A stretch of 20,157 bases of DNA. Source: Oscillospiraceae bacterium (lineage in GTDB: Bacteria; Bacillota; Clostridia; Oscillospirales; Ruminococcaceae). Positions 13,314 through 20,157 of this stretch are shown here, piece after piece. Positions within the stretch are counted from its first letter, which is position 1, and each line of letters starts with the position of its first letter. The notes under the pieces are model-generated. The model had not been told where the DNA came from and did not search any database. It saw only the letters and a program-made list of their open reading frames with translations. The stretch is taken from assembly GCA_017410745.1 (NCBI GenBank), contig JAFPPJ010000223.1, forward strand, positions 1-20,157, written 5' to 3'. The position numbers and the translations under genes were made by a program.

Positions 13314-16300
13314 GACCCGCCTGCCGCTGAGGCGAATATCTCTACCGCATCCTGCATTATCTTTGCGGGCTCGTCCTTGTTGAGCAGCCTTACCGCGATA
13401 TACGGGCGCAGCCCGTCGCCCTTGATGAGCAGGCGGTTTTTGTATGCGGCGGAGAGCGCCGCTACCTGCTCGGGTGCAGCCGTTCTGATGTACAGATATA
13501 TCCTGTCGCCCTGCTGCTTTATCTCGGATATGCCCGCCCGTGATGCGATATTGCGGGTGAGTGACACCTGTATCAGTCCGAGTATCGCCTTCGGGGGCTC
13601 GCCGTAGCGGTCGATGAGCTCGTCTATAAGGTCGGAGCTCTCCTCGCCGCTCGATACCGCCGCTATCCTGCGGTATGCCTCGAGCCTGCCGGGCAGGGAT
13701 ACGATGTAGTCCTCGGGAATGTGTGCATCTATGCTAAGGTCTATGAGGCAGTCCTCGGGCGAGGGCGGAAGCGCCTGTCCCGTCTCCTCGGCAATAGCCT
13801 GATTGAGCAGCTGTATGTACATATCATAGCCTACCGCTTCCATATGTCCGTGCTGCCTGCCGCCGAGTATGGAGCCCGCTCCCCTTATCTCAAGGTCGCG
13901 CATCGCTATGCGGAAGCCGCTGCCGAACTGGGTGAATTCCCTTATGGCGCTGAGCCTCTTTGAAGCCACCTCGGTAAGCACCTTGCCCCGTCGGAAAGTG
14001 AAATATGCGTATGCACGGCGGTTGGAGCGCCCGACCCTTCCTCTGAGCTGATACAGCTGGGAAAGTCCGAACCTGTCCGCATCCTCTATGATGAGCGTGT
14101 TGACATTGGCCACATCCACGCCCGTCTCTATGATGGTGGTGCATACGAGTATATCTGTCTCATGCTCCACAAGGCTCTTCCATATGTCTGAAAGGCGCTC
14201 CTCGGGCATCTGACCGTGTGCAGTGGCTATCCTTGCATCGGGCAGCCTCTCCGCCAGGCGTGAGGCGCACAGGTCGATGGTCTCAACGCGGTTGTGTATG
14301 TAGTACACCTGCCCCCCTCTGCGAAGCTCCTTTGCGATAGCCTGCAGGAGCACGCCGTCGTCATGCTCTATGACATAGGTCTGCACGGGGTATCTGTCCA
14401 CGGGCGGCTCCTCTATCACGCTCATGTCGCGTATGCCGCTCATCGCCATATTCAGCGTGCGGGGTATGGGAGTAGCAGAAAGGGTCAGCACGTCTATCCC
14501 GGAGAACGCCTCCTTGAAGCGCTCCTTGTGGGCTACGCCGAAGCGCTGCTCCTCATCTATCACCGCCAGCCCCAGGTCGGCGAAATGCACGTCCTTCTGC
14601 ACAAGACGGTGCGTGCCTATGACCATATCCACCGTGCCTGCCGCAAGCTGCTCGAGCACCTTTTCCTGCTCCTTCTTGGTGCGGAAGCGGCTGAGAAGCT
14701 CTATGGTGAACGGGAAATGCTCAAATCTCTTCATCGCCGACTGGTAGTGCTGCCATGCGAGCACCGTGGTGGGCACGAGTATTGCGCACTGCTTGCCGTC
14801 GAGCATGCATTTGAATGCCGCACGGAACGCCACCTCGGTCTTGCCGAAGCCCACGTCACCGCACAGGAGCCTGTCCATAGGTATGGGCTTCTCCATGTCC
14901 TGCTTTATCTCATCGGTGCAGCGGAGCTGATCGTCGGTCTCGGTGTAGTCAAAGCGTGCCTCGAAGTCCTGCTGCCAGTCATTGTCCGGGGAGAATTGGA
15001 ACCCCTTTGTATGAGCACGCTTGGCGTACAGCTTGATAAGCTCGTCCGCCATATCCTTGACAGCCTTCTTTGCGCGGCTCTTGGTCTTCTGCCAGTCCCC
15101 GGAGGAAAGGCGGTTGAGCTTCACGCCGCTGTCGTCGCGCGGGCCTATATACCGCGACACGAGATCCATCTGCGTCACGGGAACATACAGCACATCCGTG
15201 CCTGCGTACTTTATTGTGATATAGTCCTTGGTCACATGGTCTATCTCGATCTTGTGTATGCCGTCGAACCTGCCTATTCCGTGCATCGAATGCACAACAA
15301 GGTCGCCCCTTGCAAGATCTGAAAGGGAGCGTATCTCCTCGCCGGGCTTCTTCTTCGCCCTGCGCTTCGATGACATGGCCTTTGCCTGCGTGATGAGCGC
15401 GGTCTTGATCTCGGGCAGTTCAAAGCCCGATGAGAGCGCACCCGATGTGAGCAGCACCCTGCCCGCATGGAGCTCTCCGCCCTCGCTGAGCAGATCGCAG
15501 GGTATGCCCTCTTCACGCAGATCCTGTGCTATGATGGGTATGGTCTTGTCCGAGCCTGCAAGCACCGTTACCGAAAAGCCGCGTGCCACAAGGCTCTTGA
15601 GATCCTCCTCGAGCTGGCGTATCTCGCCGCCCCAGGGGGATGTGCGGTTGGCATTCACAGTGAACAGACGCTTTAGAGATATGTCCCCCGATGAGCGCAG
15701 GAAGGAATCGAGCAGCAGATCTGCCTTTGCCGATGCCGCCGCAAAGTCATCCATATACCCGTCGAGCCCCTTGCACAGCTCCCCCTGTTCGAGCAGGAGC
15801 TTCACATCCTCCGCATATATCGCATATGCCGCCTTTGCCTTGGCGATGCAGTTGTTGTACTCGCACACAGCGATCACGGGGCTGTCTGCGTATCCCGTGA
15901 TATTTGACGTGTGCTCATATGCAAGGGGCAGGTACTTGTCGATGTTACCAGGGATAAGGCCGCTCCTCAGCTTGTCCGCATCCCTTGCGAGATTTGCGCG
16001 TATCTGCGGGGCGTGCCTGCTCTTTATCCCAGCCGCGAACTTCTCTATCCTGTCCGCAAGCACCTCACCGTCGCAGAACACCTCGAGGGCGGGCGGTATC
16101 ATTACCGCATCCGCAGGGTCGGTGCGCCTCTGGCTCTCCGGGTCAAAGCAGGATATGGTGTCCACCTCGTCATCCCACATCTCTATCCTCACGGGCGCAT
16201 CATTCGCCACGGAGAATATATCCACTATGGATCCGCGCACGGCAAACTGGGCGGGCGATGTGACCTCGTCCACCCTGCTGTAGCCTGCTGCGGCAAGCTG

Positions 16301-16774
16301 CCGCACAAGCTCCGATATATCAAGTGTATCTCCGCTGTGTATCTCAAAGGCGGCGGAATCGAGCATCTCCGGCGGGAGCGTGCGCTGCATGAGCGCCTCC
16401 GCACTGAGCGTCACTATATCCGCCTTCCCGCTCCTCATGGCGGTGAGCACCCGCAGGCGCTCATGCTCGTATTCGCGCGATACCGCATCCGCTCCCCCAA
16501 GGGACAGCTCCTTCGCAGGGAAATGCCGTATACACATATCCGGAGCAAGCTCCGTCATATCCGCGGCCATGCGCCTTGCCTGCGCCTCGTCCTCGCACAC
16601 GGCTATCACCGTGCGGCCGAGTCTTTGGTGCATATACAGGCAAAGCAAAGATTTGTTCACAGAGGATATACCGGACACCCCCAAGGGGGAATATCCCCTT
16701 GCAAGGGTGTCCGCAGCTTCAGAATAGGACTTCCATCCGTCAAGAAGCGGACGGAGCCTGTCAAAAATCGTCAT
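13292..16774 (-). CDS. mfd: Transcription-repair coupling factor
   Basis: The 1160-residue ATP-driven translocase pushes stalled RNA polymerase off damaged DNA and recruits UvrA. Domains in order: UvrB-like N-terminal module (about 1-345); the RNA polymerase-interacting CarD-like domain with VVHSMHGIGRFDGI (493-506); helicase domain 1 with Walker A GDVGFGKTE (639-647), DEEQ (740-743) and SATPIPRTL (766-774); helicase domain 2 with QLRGRVGRS (909-917); and the C-terminal TRCF domain (about 1010-1130). Length is normal. AGGAG lies seven bases before the ATG. It begins 32 bases after the MCP-type gene with no terminator between, so it may be co-transcribed with the FIST-MCP pair. The last codons, encoding GGSAVPTAT, and the stop lie in the edge unit of the 94-bp repeat, so the very C-terminus may have been reshaped by that repeat. 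Confidence 0.98.
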   Translation of the reverse strand: MTIFDRLRPLLDGWKSYSEAADTLARGYSPLGVSGISSVNKSLLCLYMHQRLGRTVIAVCEDEAQARRMAADMTELAPDMCIRHFPAKELSLGGADAVSREYEHERLRVLTAMRSGKADIVTLSAEALMQRTLPPEMLDSAAFEIHSGDTLDISELVRQLAAAGYSRVDEVTSPAQFAVRGSIVDIFSVANDAPVRIEMWDDEVDTISCFDPESQRRTDPADAVMIPPALEVFCDGEVLADRIEKFAAGIKSRHAPQIRANLARDADKLRSGLIPGNIDKYLPLAYEHTSNITGYADSPVIAVCEYNNCIAKAKAAYAIYAEDVKLLLEQGELCKGLDGYMDDFAAASAKADLLLDSFLRSSGDISLKRLFTVNANRTSPWGGEIRQLEEDLKSLVARGFSVTVLAGSDKTIPIIAQDLREEGIPCDLLSEGGELHAGRVLLTSGALSSGFELPEIKTALITQAKAMSSKRRAKKKPGEEIRSLSDLARGDLVVHSMHGIGRFDGIHKIEIDHVTKDYITIKYAGTDVLYVPVTQMDLVSRYIGPRDDSGVKLNRLSSGDWQKTKSRAKKAVKDMADELIKLYAKRAHTKGFQFSPDNDWQQDFEARFDYTETDDQLRCTDEIKQDMEKPIPMDRLLCGDVGFGKTEVAFRAAFKCMLDGKQCAILVPTTVLAWQHYQSAMKRFEHFPFTIELLSRFRTKKEQEKVLEQLAAGTVDMVIGTHRLVQKDVHFADLGLAVIDEEQRFGVAHKERFKEAFSGIDVLTLSATPIPRTLNMAMSGIRDMSVIEEPPVDRYPVQTYVIEHDDGVLLQAIAKELRRGGQVYYIHNRVETIDLCASRLAERLPDARIATAHGQMPEERLSDIWKSLVEHETDILVCTTIIETGVDVANVNTLIIEDADRFGLSQLYQLRGRVGRSNRRAYAYFTFRRGKVLTEVASKRLSAIREFTQFGSGFRIAMRDLEIRGAGSILGGRQHGHMEAVGYDMYIQLLNQAIAEETGQALPPSPEDCLIDLSIDAHIPEDYIVSLPGRLEAYRRIAAVSSGEESSDLIDELIDRYGEPPKAILGLIQVSLTRNIASRAGISEIKQQGDRIYLYIRTAAPEQVAALSAAYKNRLLIKGDGLRPYIAVRLLNKDEPAKIMQDAVEIFASAAGGSAVPTAT

Positions 16775-16806
16775 ATTTCTCCTGTATCGCAGGTCTGTAC
16801 CAACCG

Positions 16807-17736
16807 TCAGTCTTCATCCTCGGCGGCTATCTTCTCCACATAGGGACGTATCTGTCCCGTCATATGCGCAATGGATTCAAAGACCTGGCCCTTTGTCGTG
16901 CCAAGGTCGTTGGCACGGGTTATGTGTTCATTCACGTTCATATAGTCCTTCTCGATATGCTCAAAGGACTGGTTCACGGAGGAAAGCTCCTTCGTCGCGG
17001 TCTCTGCGGCAGTATTTATCTCCCGCTCCACATCGTCGGATTTGCTCACAGCAGCCGCTATCTTGTCAAAACTCTCCTTGGTGCGCAGCGTATCGCTCAG
17101 CGATGAGCGGAAGGTCTCGCCTGCCGTGCCTATCACGGTGTTGATATGCTCGGTGCCCGTGCTGATGTCGTTGATGTTCTCCTCCACATCCTCAACGAGC
17201 AGCTTTATCTCATCCGCAAGGTGCTTGACCTCGCCTGCGACCACTGCAAAGCCGCTGCCGGTCTCGCCTGCCCTTGCCGCCTCGATGGATGCGTTTATGG
17301 CAAGGATATTGGTCTGGCTCGCTATATCGGCGATCTTGTCGATGCACTCGCTGATGCGCACCACAGCCGCATTGAACTCGCCTATCACATCGCTCATCTT
17401 CTCGAATTCGGCCTGTATGGCATCGGAGCGTGTGCGCAGCGTGTCTATCTCGCCGTTTGCCTCATCTATGGCATCATTTATATCATCCTTGACCTTGCTG
17501 TAGCCTGCGGCTGCATTGGTCATGCGCTCGAACAGCTGTCCGAAGTAGTCCATCTTCTGCTTGAGCACGGAATCCTGTTCAAGCACCGAATAGAAGGAGG
17601 ACTGTATTAGCCTGAGCTCATCAAGGCTTGAAAGCTCGTTCGCCACGAGCTCGCCGCGGAATTCCGATATGGTGTCCGCAATATGGTACAGCGGATCGAG
17701 ATCCATCTTTTTCTTCTTAGCAGATCTGAAAAGCAT
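16807..17736 (-). CDS. Soluble MCP-type signalling protein, no sensor or membrane domain
   Basis: The 309-residue protein has the methyl-accepting signalling domain of chemoreceptors. The kinase-controlling hairpin tip is clear at about 135-176 (IADIASQTNILAINASIEAA, then ARAGETGSGFAVVAGEV), flanked by long coiled-coil arms. There is no transmembrane segment, HAMP or recognisable ligand domain; the first 75 residues are helical and begin with a Lys-rich stretch. Chemoreceptors of this type dimerise and work through CheW and CheA, but no che genes are in the window. GAGGTG precedes the ATG at 17736. It begins 11 bases after the end of the FIST gene, so the two are almost certainly co-expressed, suggesting that FIST supplies the sensing part in trans. 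Output could be chemotaxis or another CheA-linked or independent response. Confidence 0.92.
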   Translation of the reverse strand: MLFRSAKKKKMDLDPLYHIADTISEFRGELVANELSSLDELRLIQSSFYSVLEQDSVLKQKMDYFGQLFERMTNAAAGYSKVKDDINDAIDEANGEIDTLRTRSDAIQAEFEKMSDVIGEFNAAVVRISECIDKIADIASQTNILAINASIEAARAGETGSGFAVVAGEVKHLADEIKLLVEDVEENINDISTGTEHINTVIGTAGETFRSSLSDTLRTKESFDKIAAAVSKSDDVEREINTAAETATKELSSVNQSFEHIEKDYMNVNEHITRANDLGTTKGQVFESIAHMTGQIRPYVEKIAAEDED

Positions 17737-17747
17737 GATGCACCTCT

Positions 17748-18803
17748 CTATTCAAATGCCACGCAGGACATGGTCTGATTGACGAACTGCCCGTTGTAAT
17801 GCTCGCCGTATCCGAAGAACCCGCAGTGTGGTGCGATATTCATAAGGTCAAGGTATTCCTGGAGATAGTTCTTCTCATCGAAGAGGTTGTGTCTGAACAC
17901 ACAGTTGACCGAGACTATGCCCGATATCCTGTCCATCTCCGAATGTATATTCTCTATCGTCTGCTTCACGATAGTGCGTATATCCTTGAGCTCGAGCAGC
18001 GTGAGCACGTCCGAGTCGTTGACCTCGCGGTAGAAGGTGAGGCCGTCGCCGAGGGTGCCGCTTATGGACACGATGTATATATCCTTGCCCACTATCCTGC
18101 CCAGCGGATTTTTCATCGTCTGCTCTGTCACCTGGCTGTCGCCGATGCCCAGCAGCTGCTCGTACACGAGCTTTGCAGGCCTGCCGTTGAGCTCGCCTAC
18201 ATAATACTTCGACGGGTCGGTGCGGCTCGCCACGAAGCGCTTATCGCTCACCGCCCTGTACAGGTTCTCCCTGAACACCTTAGCCTTGCCCGAAAGGTTG
18301 CGCATGAGCACATACACCGCGCAGTCATCGTGTATCACGCCGTCTGCCGCAATTTTGCTGCCGAGCGACACGGTGCCGCCCGTCTCATGTATGCCGTAAT
18401 GCTTGAGCACGCTGTACATAGTGGTGAGCACGCAGGCATCATTGCCCGTGCATGCGTCTATGCATACTGTATCATCCACGCCCGCTCCTATCGCGGCGCA
18501 GTTCTTCTTCAAAGATGCTATGTCCGTCACGGGTGCAAAGGACGCATGGCGCATCACGCCTGTAACAGCTCTGACGCCGTAGAATGCGGTGACGCCCACT
18601 CCCGATGAGGAATAGCACGTATTGTAGAATTCGCCCGGAAGCCCTATGGAAGGCACGCCCGGGAACAGCTTTGCAAGCTTCTGCACATTATCTTCAAAGT
18701 GCTCCGCATCCGAATACATCATCAGGAAGGAAGGACCTGCCTCTATCGGAGATACCGCTTCCTTTATGTCTCCCGAAAGACTTTTACCGACGATCTGCCT
18801 CAT
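17748..18803 (-). CDS. FIST-domain sensory protein
   Basis: The 351-residue protein matches the FIST N plus FIST C architecture, a proposed small-ligand sensor module often linked to signal transduction proteins. The FIST N part spans about 25-195, with alternating beta strands and Gly-rich loops. The FIST C part starts at NGRPAKLVYEQLLG (206-219), the most recognisable segment, and ends near CGFFGYGEHYNGQFVNQTM (327-345). No signal peptide or membrane span is present, so it is cytoplasmic. Cysteines are frequent (for example 114, 118, 124), which may or may not be functional. GAGGTG precedes the ATG at 18803, behind a good promoter. It leads the FIST-MCP-mfd group. In characterised genomes FIST proteins occur fused to or beside MCPs and histidine kinases; here both parts are separate genes. 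The ligand is unknown. Confidence 0.85.
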   Translation of the reverse strand: MRQIVGKSLSGDIKEAVSPIEAGPSFLMMYSDAEHFEDNVQKLAKLFPGVPSIGLPGEFYNTCYSSSGVGVTAFYGVRAVTGVMRHASFAPVTDIASLKKNCAAIGAGVDDTVCIDACTGNDACVLTTMYSVLKHYGIHETGGTVSLGSKIAADGVIHDDCAVYVLMRNLSGKAKVFRENLYRAVSDKRFVASRTDPSKYYVGELNGRPAKLVYEQLLGIGDSQVTEQTMKNPLGRIVGKDIYIVSISGTLGDGLTFYREVNDSDVLTLLELKDIRTIVKQTIENIHSEMDRISGIVSVNCVFRHNLFDEKNYLQEYLDLMNIAPHCGFFGYGEHYNGQFVNQTMSCVAFE

Positions 18804-18832
18804 AGCATCACCTCATCAACGTATATATCTCT

Positions 18833-18861
18833 ATTGTATCACATCCCGCCGAAAAATGCAA
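18833..18861 (-). promoter_or_regulatory. Promoter of the FIST-MCP operon
   Basis: On the minus strand, TTGCAT (18861-18856), 17 bases, TACAAT (18838-18833), about 30 bases before the FIST start codon. It lies just after the terminator of the preceding gene. Confidence 0.75.
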
Positions 18862-18867
18862 TACCAA

Positions 18868-18898
18868 ACAGAAAATGTCCCGAAAATTCCGGGACATT
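18868..18898 (-). terminator. Intrinsic terminator of the membrane protein gene
   Basis: A perfect 9-bp stem, AATGTCCCG (18874-18882) with CGGGACATT (18890-18898) and a 7-base loop, is followed on the minus strand by TTCTGTTTGG. It starts five bases after the stop codon at 18903. Confidence 0.8.
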
Positions 18899-18902
18899 AC
18901 TG

Positions 18903-20157
18903 TTACCATTTCCACTGCTCCATATGACTCCTCAGACGGGACTTCTTCCCCTGTTCATCATGTCTGCGGCGGGTCTCATTGCCGAGACCTGCTGCTATGA
19001 GTATCACACCTGCCGCAAGGAGATATATCCACCATGCCTGCGAGCGCCACAGCTTGAACGTCATGATTATTGCCTCTGCCGCCGCCGAAGCCGCTGCCAG
19101 CGCGAACCATCTCTTACGCCTGAATATGAACGAAAGTCCGAGCACCGCGATAATCACCGCACCAAGGAACACCGCATCAAAGGCGAGGGATGTCCTTGCC
19201 GCATCGATGAACAGCACCACGAGCATGATGATGGCGGATGGGAATGCGATATCGCCTATGATACTGCGCCTGTCACGATGTATGCACCACAGCAGTATGA
19301 GCACCGCCGCCACGGGGAACAGTGCGGCTTCCGTGCGTATGAGCTCCGGGAATGTGAAGAATGGCTGTGTCCACCATACAGGGAGTACCATGAGCGCCGC
19401 AAGAGTGAGCACCGCCGCATTTTCCGCCTTTTTGCCCTTGGGGCGGTACATCAGCAGGAATACCGCCGCTATTGCCGTCACGCCTGCCCACAGCGTCGTG
19501 CTGTCATGGCGTCCCAAACCTTCACACATCAGCAGAAGCGGGGGCGTGAGCGCCGATATTGCTATGGTATCGCTGTTCCTGCCGTCAATGATACCGTTTC
19601 TGAATATCACCCTGCCGACAAGCGCGAGCACTGCGCACAGTACGAGATAGAACACAAGGCGAGGCGGATAGGTAATATACATTACGATGAATATGAGCGG
19701 GAACATGACAGCAAGAGGTATGGTGTTCTTCCGCATCAGCGCATTGACGCAGGCCGCAGCCGCAAGTGCGAAGCTGCACGCCAGTGCGGTATATCCCGTC
19801 GTATGAACGGGTATCATCATCAGTGCCGCAGCTGCGGGCAATACGAACTGCGAGTATCTCCCCGATGCCTGTCCTATGATGTTCTTTGTGATAAACGAGG
19901 GGATGGATACCGCTATGACCGCACAGGATACAGCGATCACCGCCGCAGATGTTATCTCTGCGCCCGCAAGTATCCACGCACATTCGATGAAGGCTGTGAA
20001 CAGCACATACAGGCCCTTGCGCGAGCCCTCCTTCGCACAGATATATGCGTCTGCGGATGCGGATGCGAATGTCATGAGTGCTGCGGCCTCGGGCGACATG
20101 CTCGATGCTAACAGTACCGCTGCGATGCATATGGGTGATACTGCGGCTGCAATGCGC
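18903..20157 (-). CDS. Polytopic membrane protein, 5' end missing
   Basis: The frame is open from the right edge to a stop at 18903, with about 417 codons visible. An internal ATG at 20099 exists, but the codons before it continue without a stop and are hydrophobic (RIAAAVSPICIAAVLLASS), so the true start probably lies outside the window. The protein is built of a dozen or more hydrophobic spans with very short Arg/Lys-rich loops, and ends in a basic cytoplasmic tail (NETRRRHDEQGKKSRLR). The last span WWIYLLAAGVILIAAGL followed by the basic tail recalls uncharacterised clostridial membrane proteins of the DUF2157 kind, but I cannot confirm this. No transporter signature, catalytic motif or ATP-binding site is visible. 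Function unknown. Confidence 0.85.
   Translation of the reverse strand, partial: RIAAAVSPICIAAVLLASSMSPEAAALMTFASASADAYICAKEGSRKGLYVLFTAFIECAWILAGAEITSAAVIAVSCAVIAVSIPSFITKNIIGQASGRYSQFVLPAAAALMMIPVHTTGYTALACSFALAAAACVNALMRKNTIPLAVMFPLIFIVMYITYPPRLVFYLVLCAVLALVGRVIFRNGIIDGRNSDTIAISALTPPLLLMCEGLGRHDSTTLWAGVTAIAAVFLLMYRPKGKKAENAAVLTLAALMVLPVWWTQPFFTFPELIRTEAALFPVAAVLILLWCIHRDRRSIIGDIAFPSAIIMLVVLFIDAARTSLAFDAVFLGAVIIAVLGLSFIFRRKRWFALAAASAAAEAIIMTFKLWRSQAWWIYLLAAGVILIAAGLGNETRRRHDEQGKKSRLRSHMEQWKW

Overview
This 20,157-base window looks like chromosomal DNA of a Gram-positive anaerobe of the Clostridia, most likely a Ruminococcus-like member of the Oscillospiraceae. The reasons are a diphosphate-type phosphofructokinase, a holB-ricT pair arranged as in Firmicutes, lipoproteins with Big_2 (Ig-like) and VanY domains, strong AGGAGG-type ribosome binding sites and many TTGACA/TATAAT promoters. 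The genus is inferred by feel, not proven. Every convincing protein gene lies on the minus strand, so the transcription order runs from high to low coordinates.

Layout in transcription order: (1) a polytopic membrane protein cut by the right edge (18903-20157), ending in a terminator; (2) a probable FIST sensor protein - soluble MCP-type signalling protein - mfd unit (18803-13292) behind a clear promoter; (3) a gap holding a 94-bp tandem repeat whose units resemble the promoter next to holB; (4) holB-ricT-small membrane protein-nth (13022-10312), with a hairpin before nth; (5) a 771-bp gene-free gap (9539-10311) carrying inverted heptamer repeats, a plus-strand promoter-to-terminator unit that looks like an undescribed ~112-nt small RNA, several TACAA-N-TTGTA dyads, and the promoter and structured leader of the next operon; (6) VanY-type lipoprotein-rpiB-upp (9538-6699); (7) a gap with heptamer and hairpin repeats; (8) glmS-ppa-cdd-phosphoribosyltransferase (6440-3088), closed by a strong terminator; (9) a lone small secreted protein (2926-2459) with its own terminator; (10) a diphosphate-type phosphofructokinase (2126-900) with a consensus promoter and a stem-loop; (11) a lipoprotein cut by the left edge (800-1).

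The core genes deal with sugar phosphates and cell-wall precursors (pfp, glmS, rpiB, VanY-type peptidase), nucleobase and nucleoside salvage (upp, cdd, phosphoribosyltransferase), diphosphate turnover (ppa), and DNA replication and repair (holB, mfd, nth). I see no prophage, insertion sequence, CRISPR array, tRNA or rRNA. The most novel signals are outside the protein genes: the plus-strand small RNA candidate with an anti-Shine-Dalgarno stretch, the operator-like dyads beside it, the tandem promoter-like repeats upstream of holB, and several families of heptamer repeats confined to the gaps.
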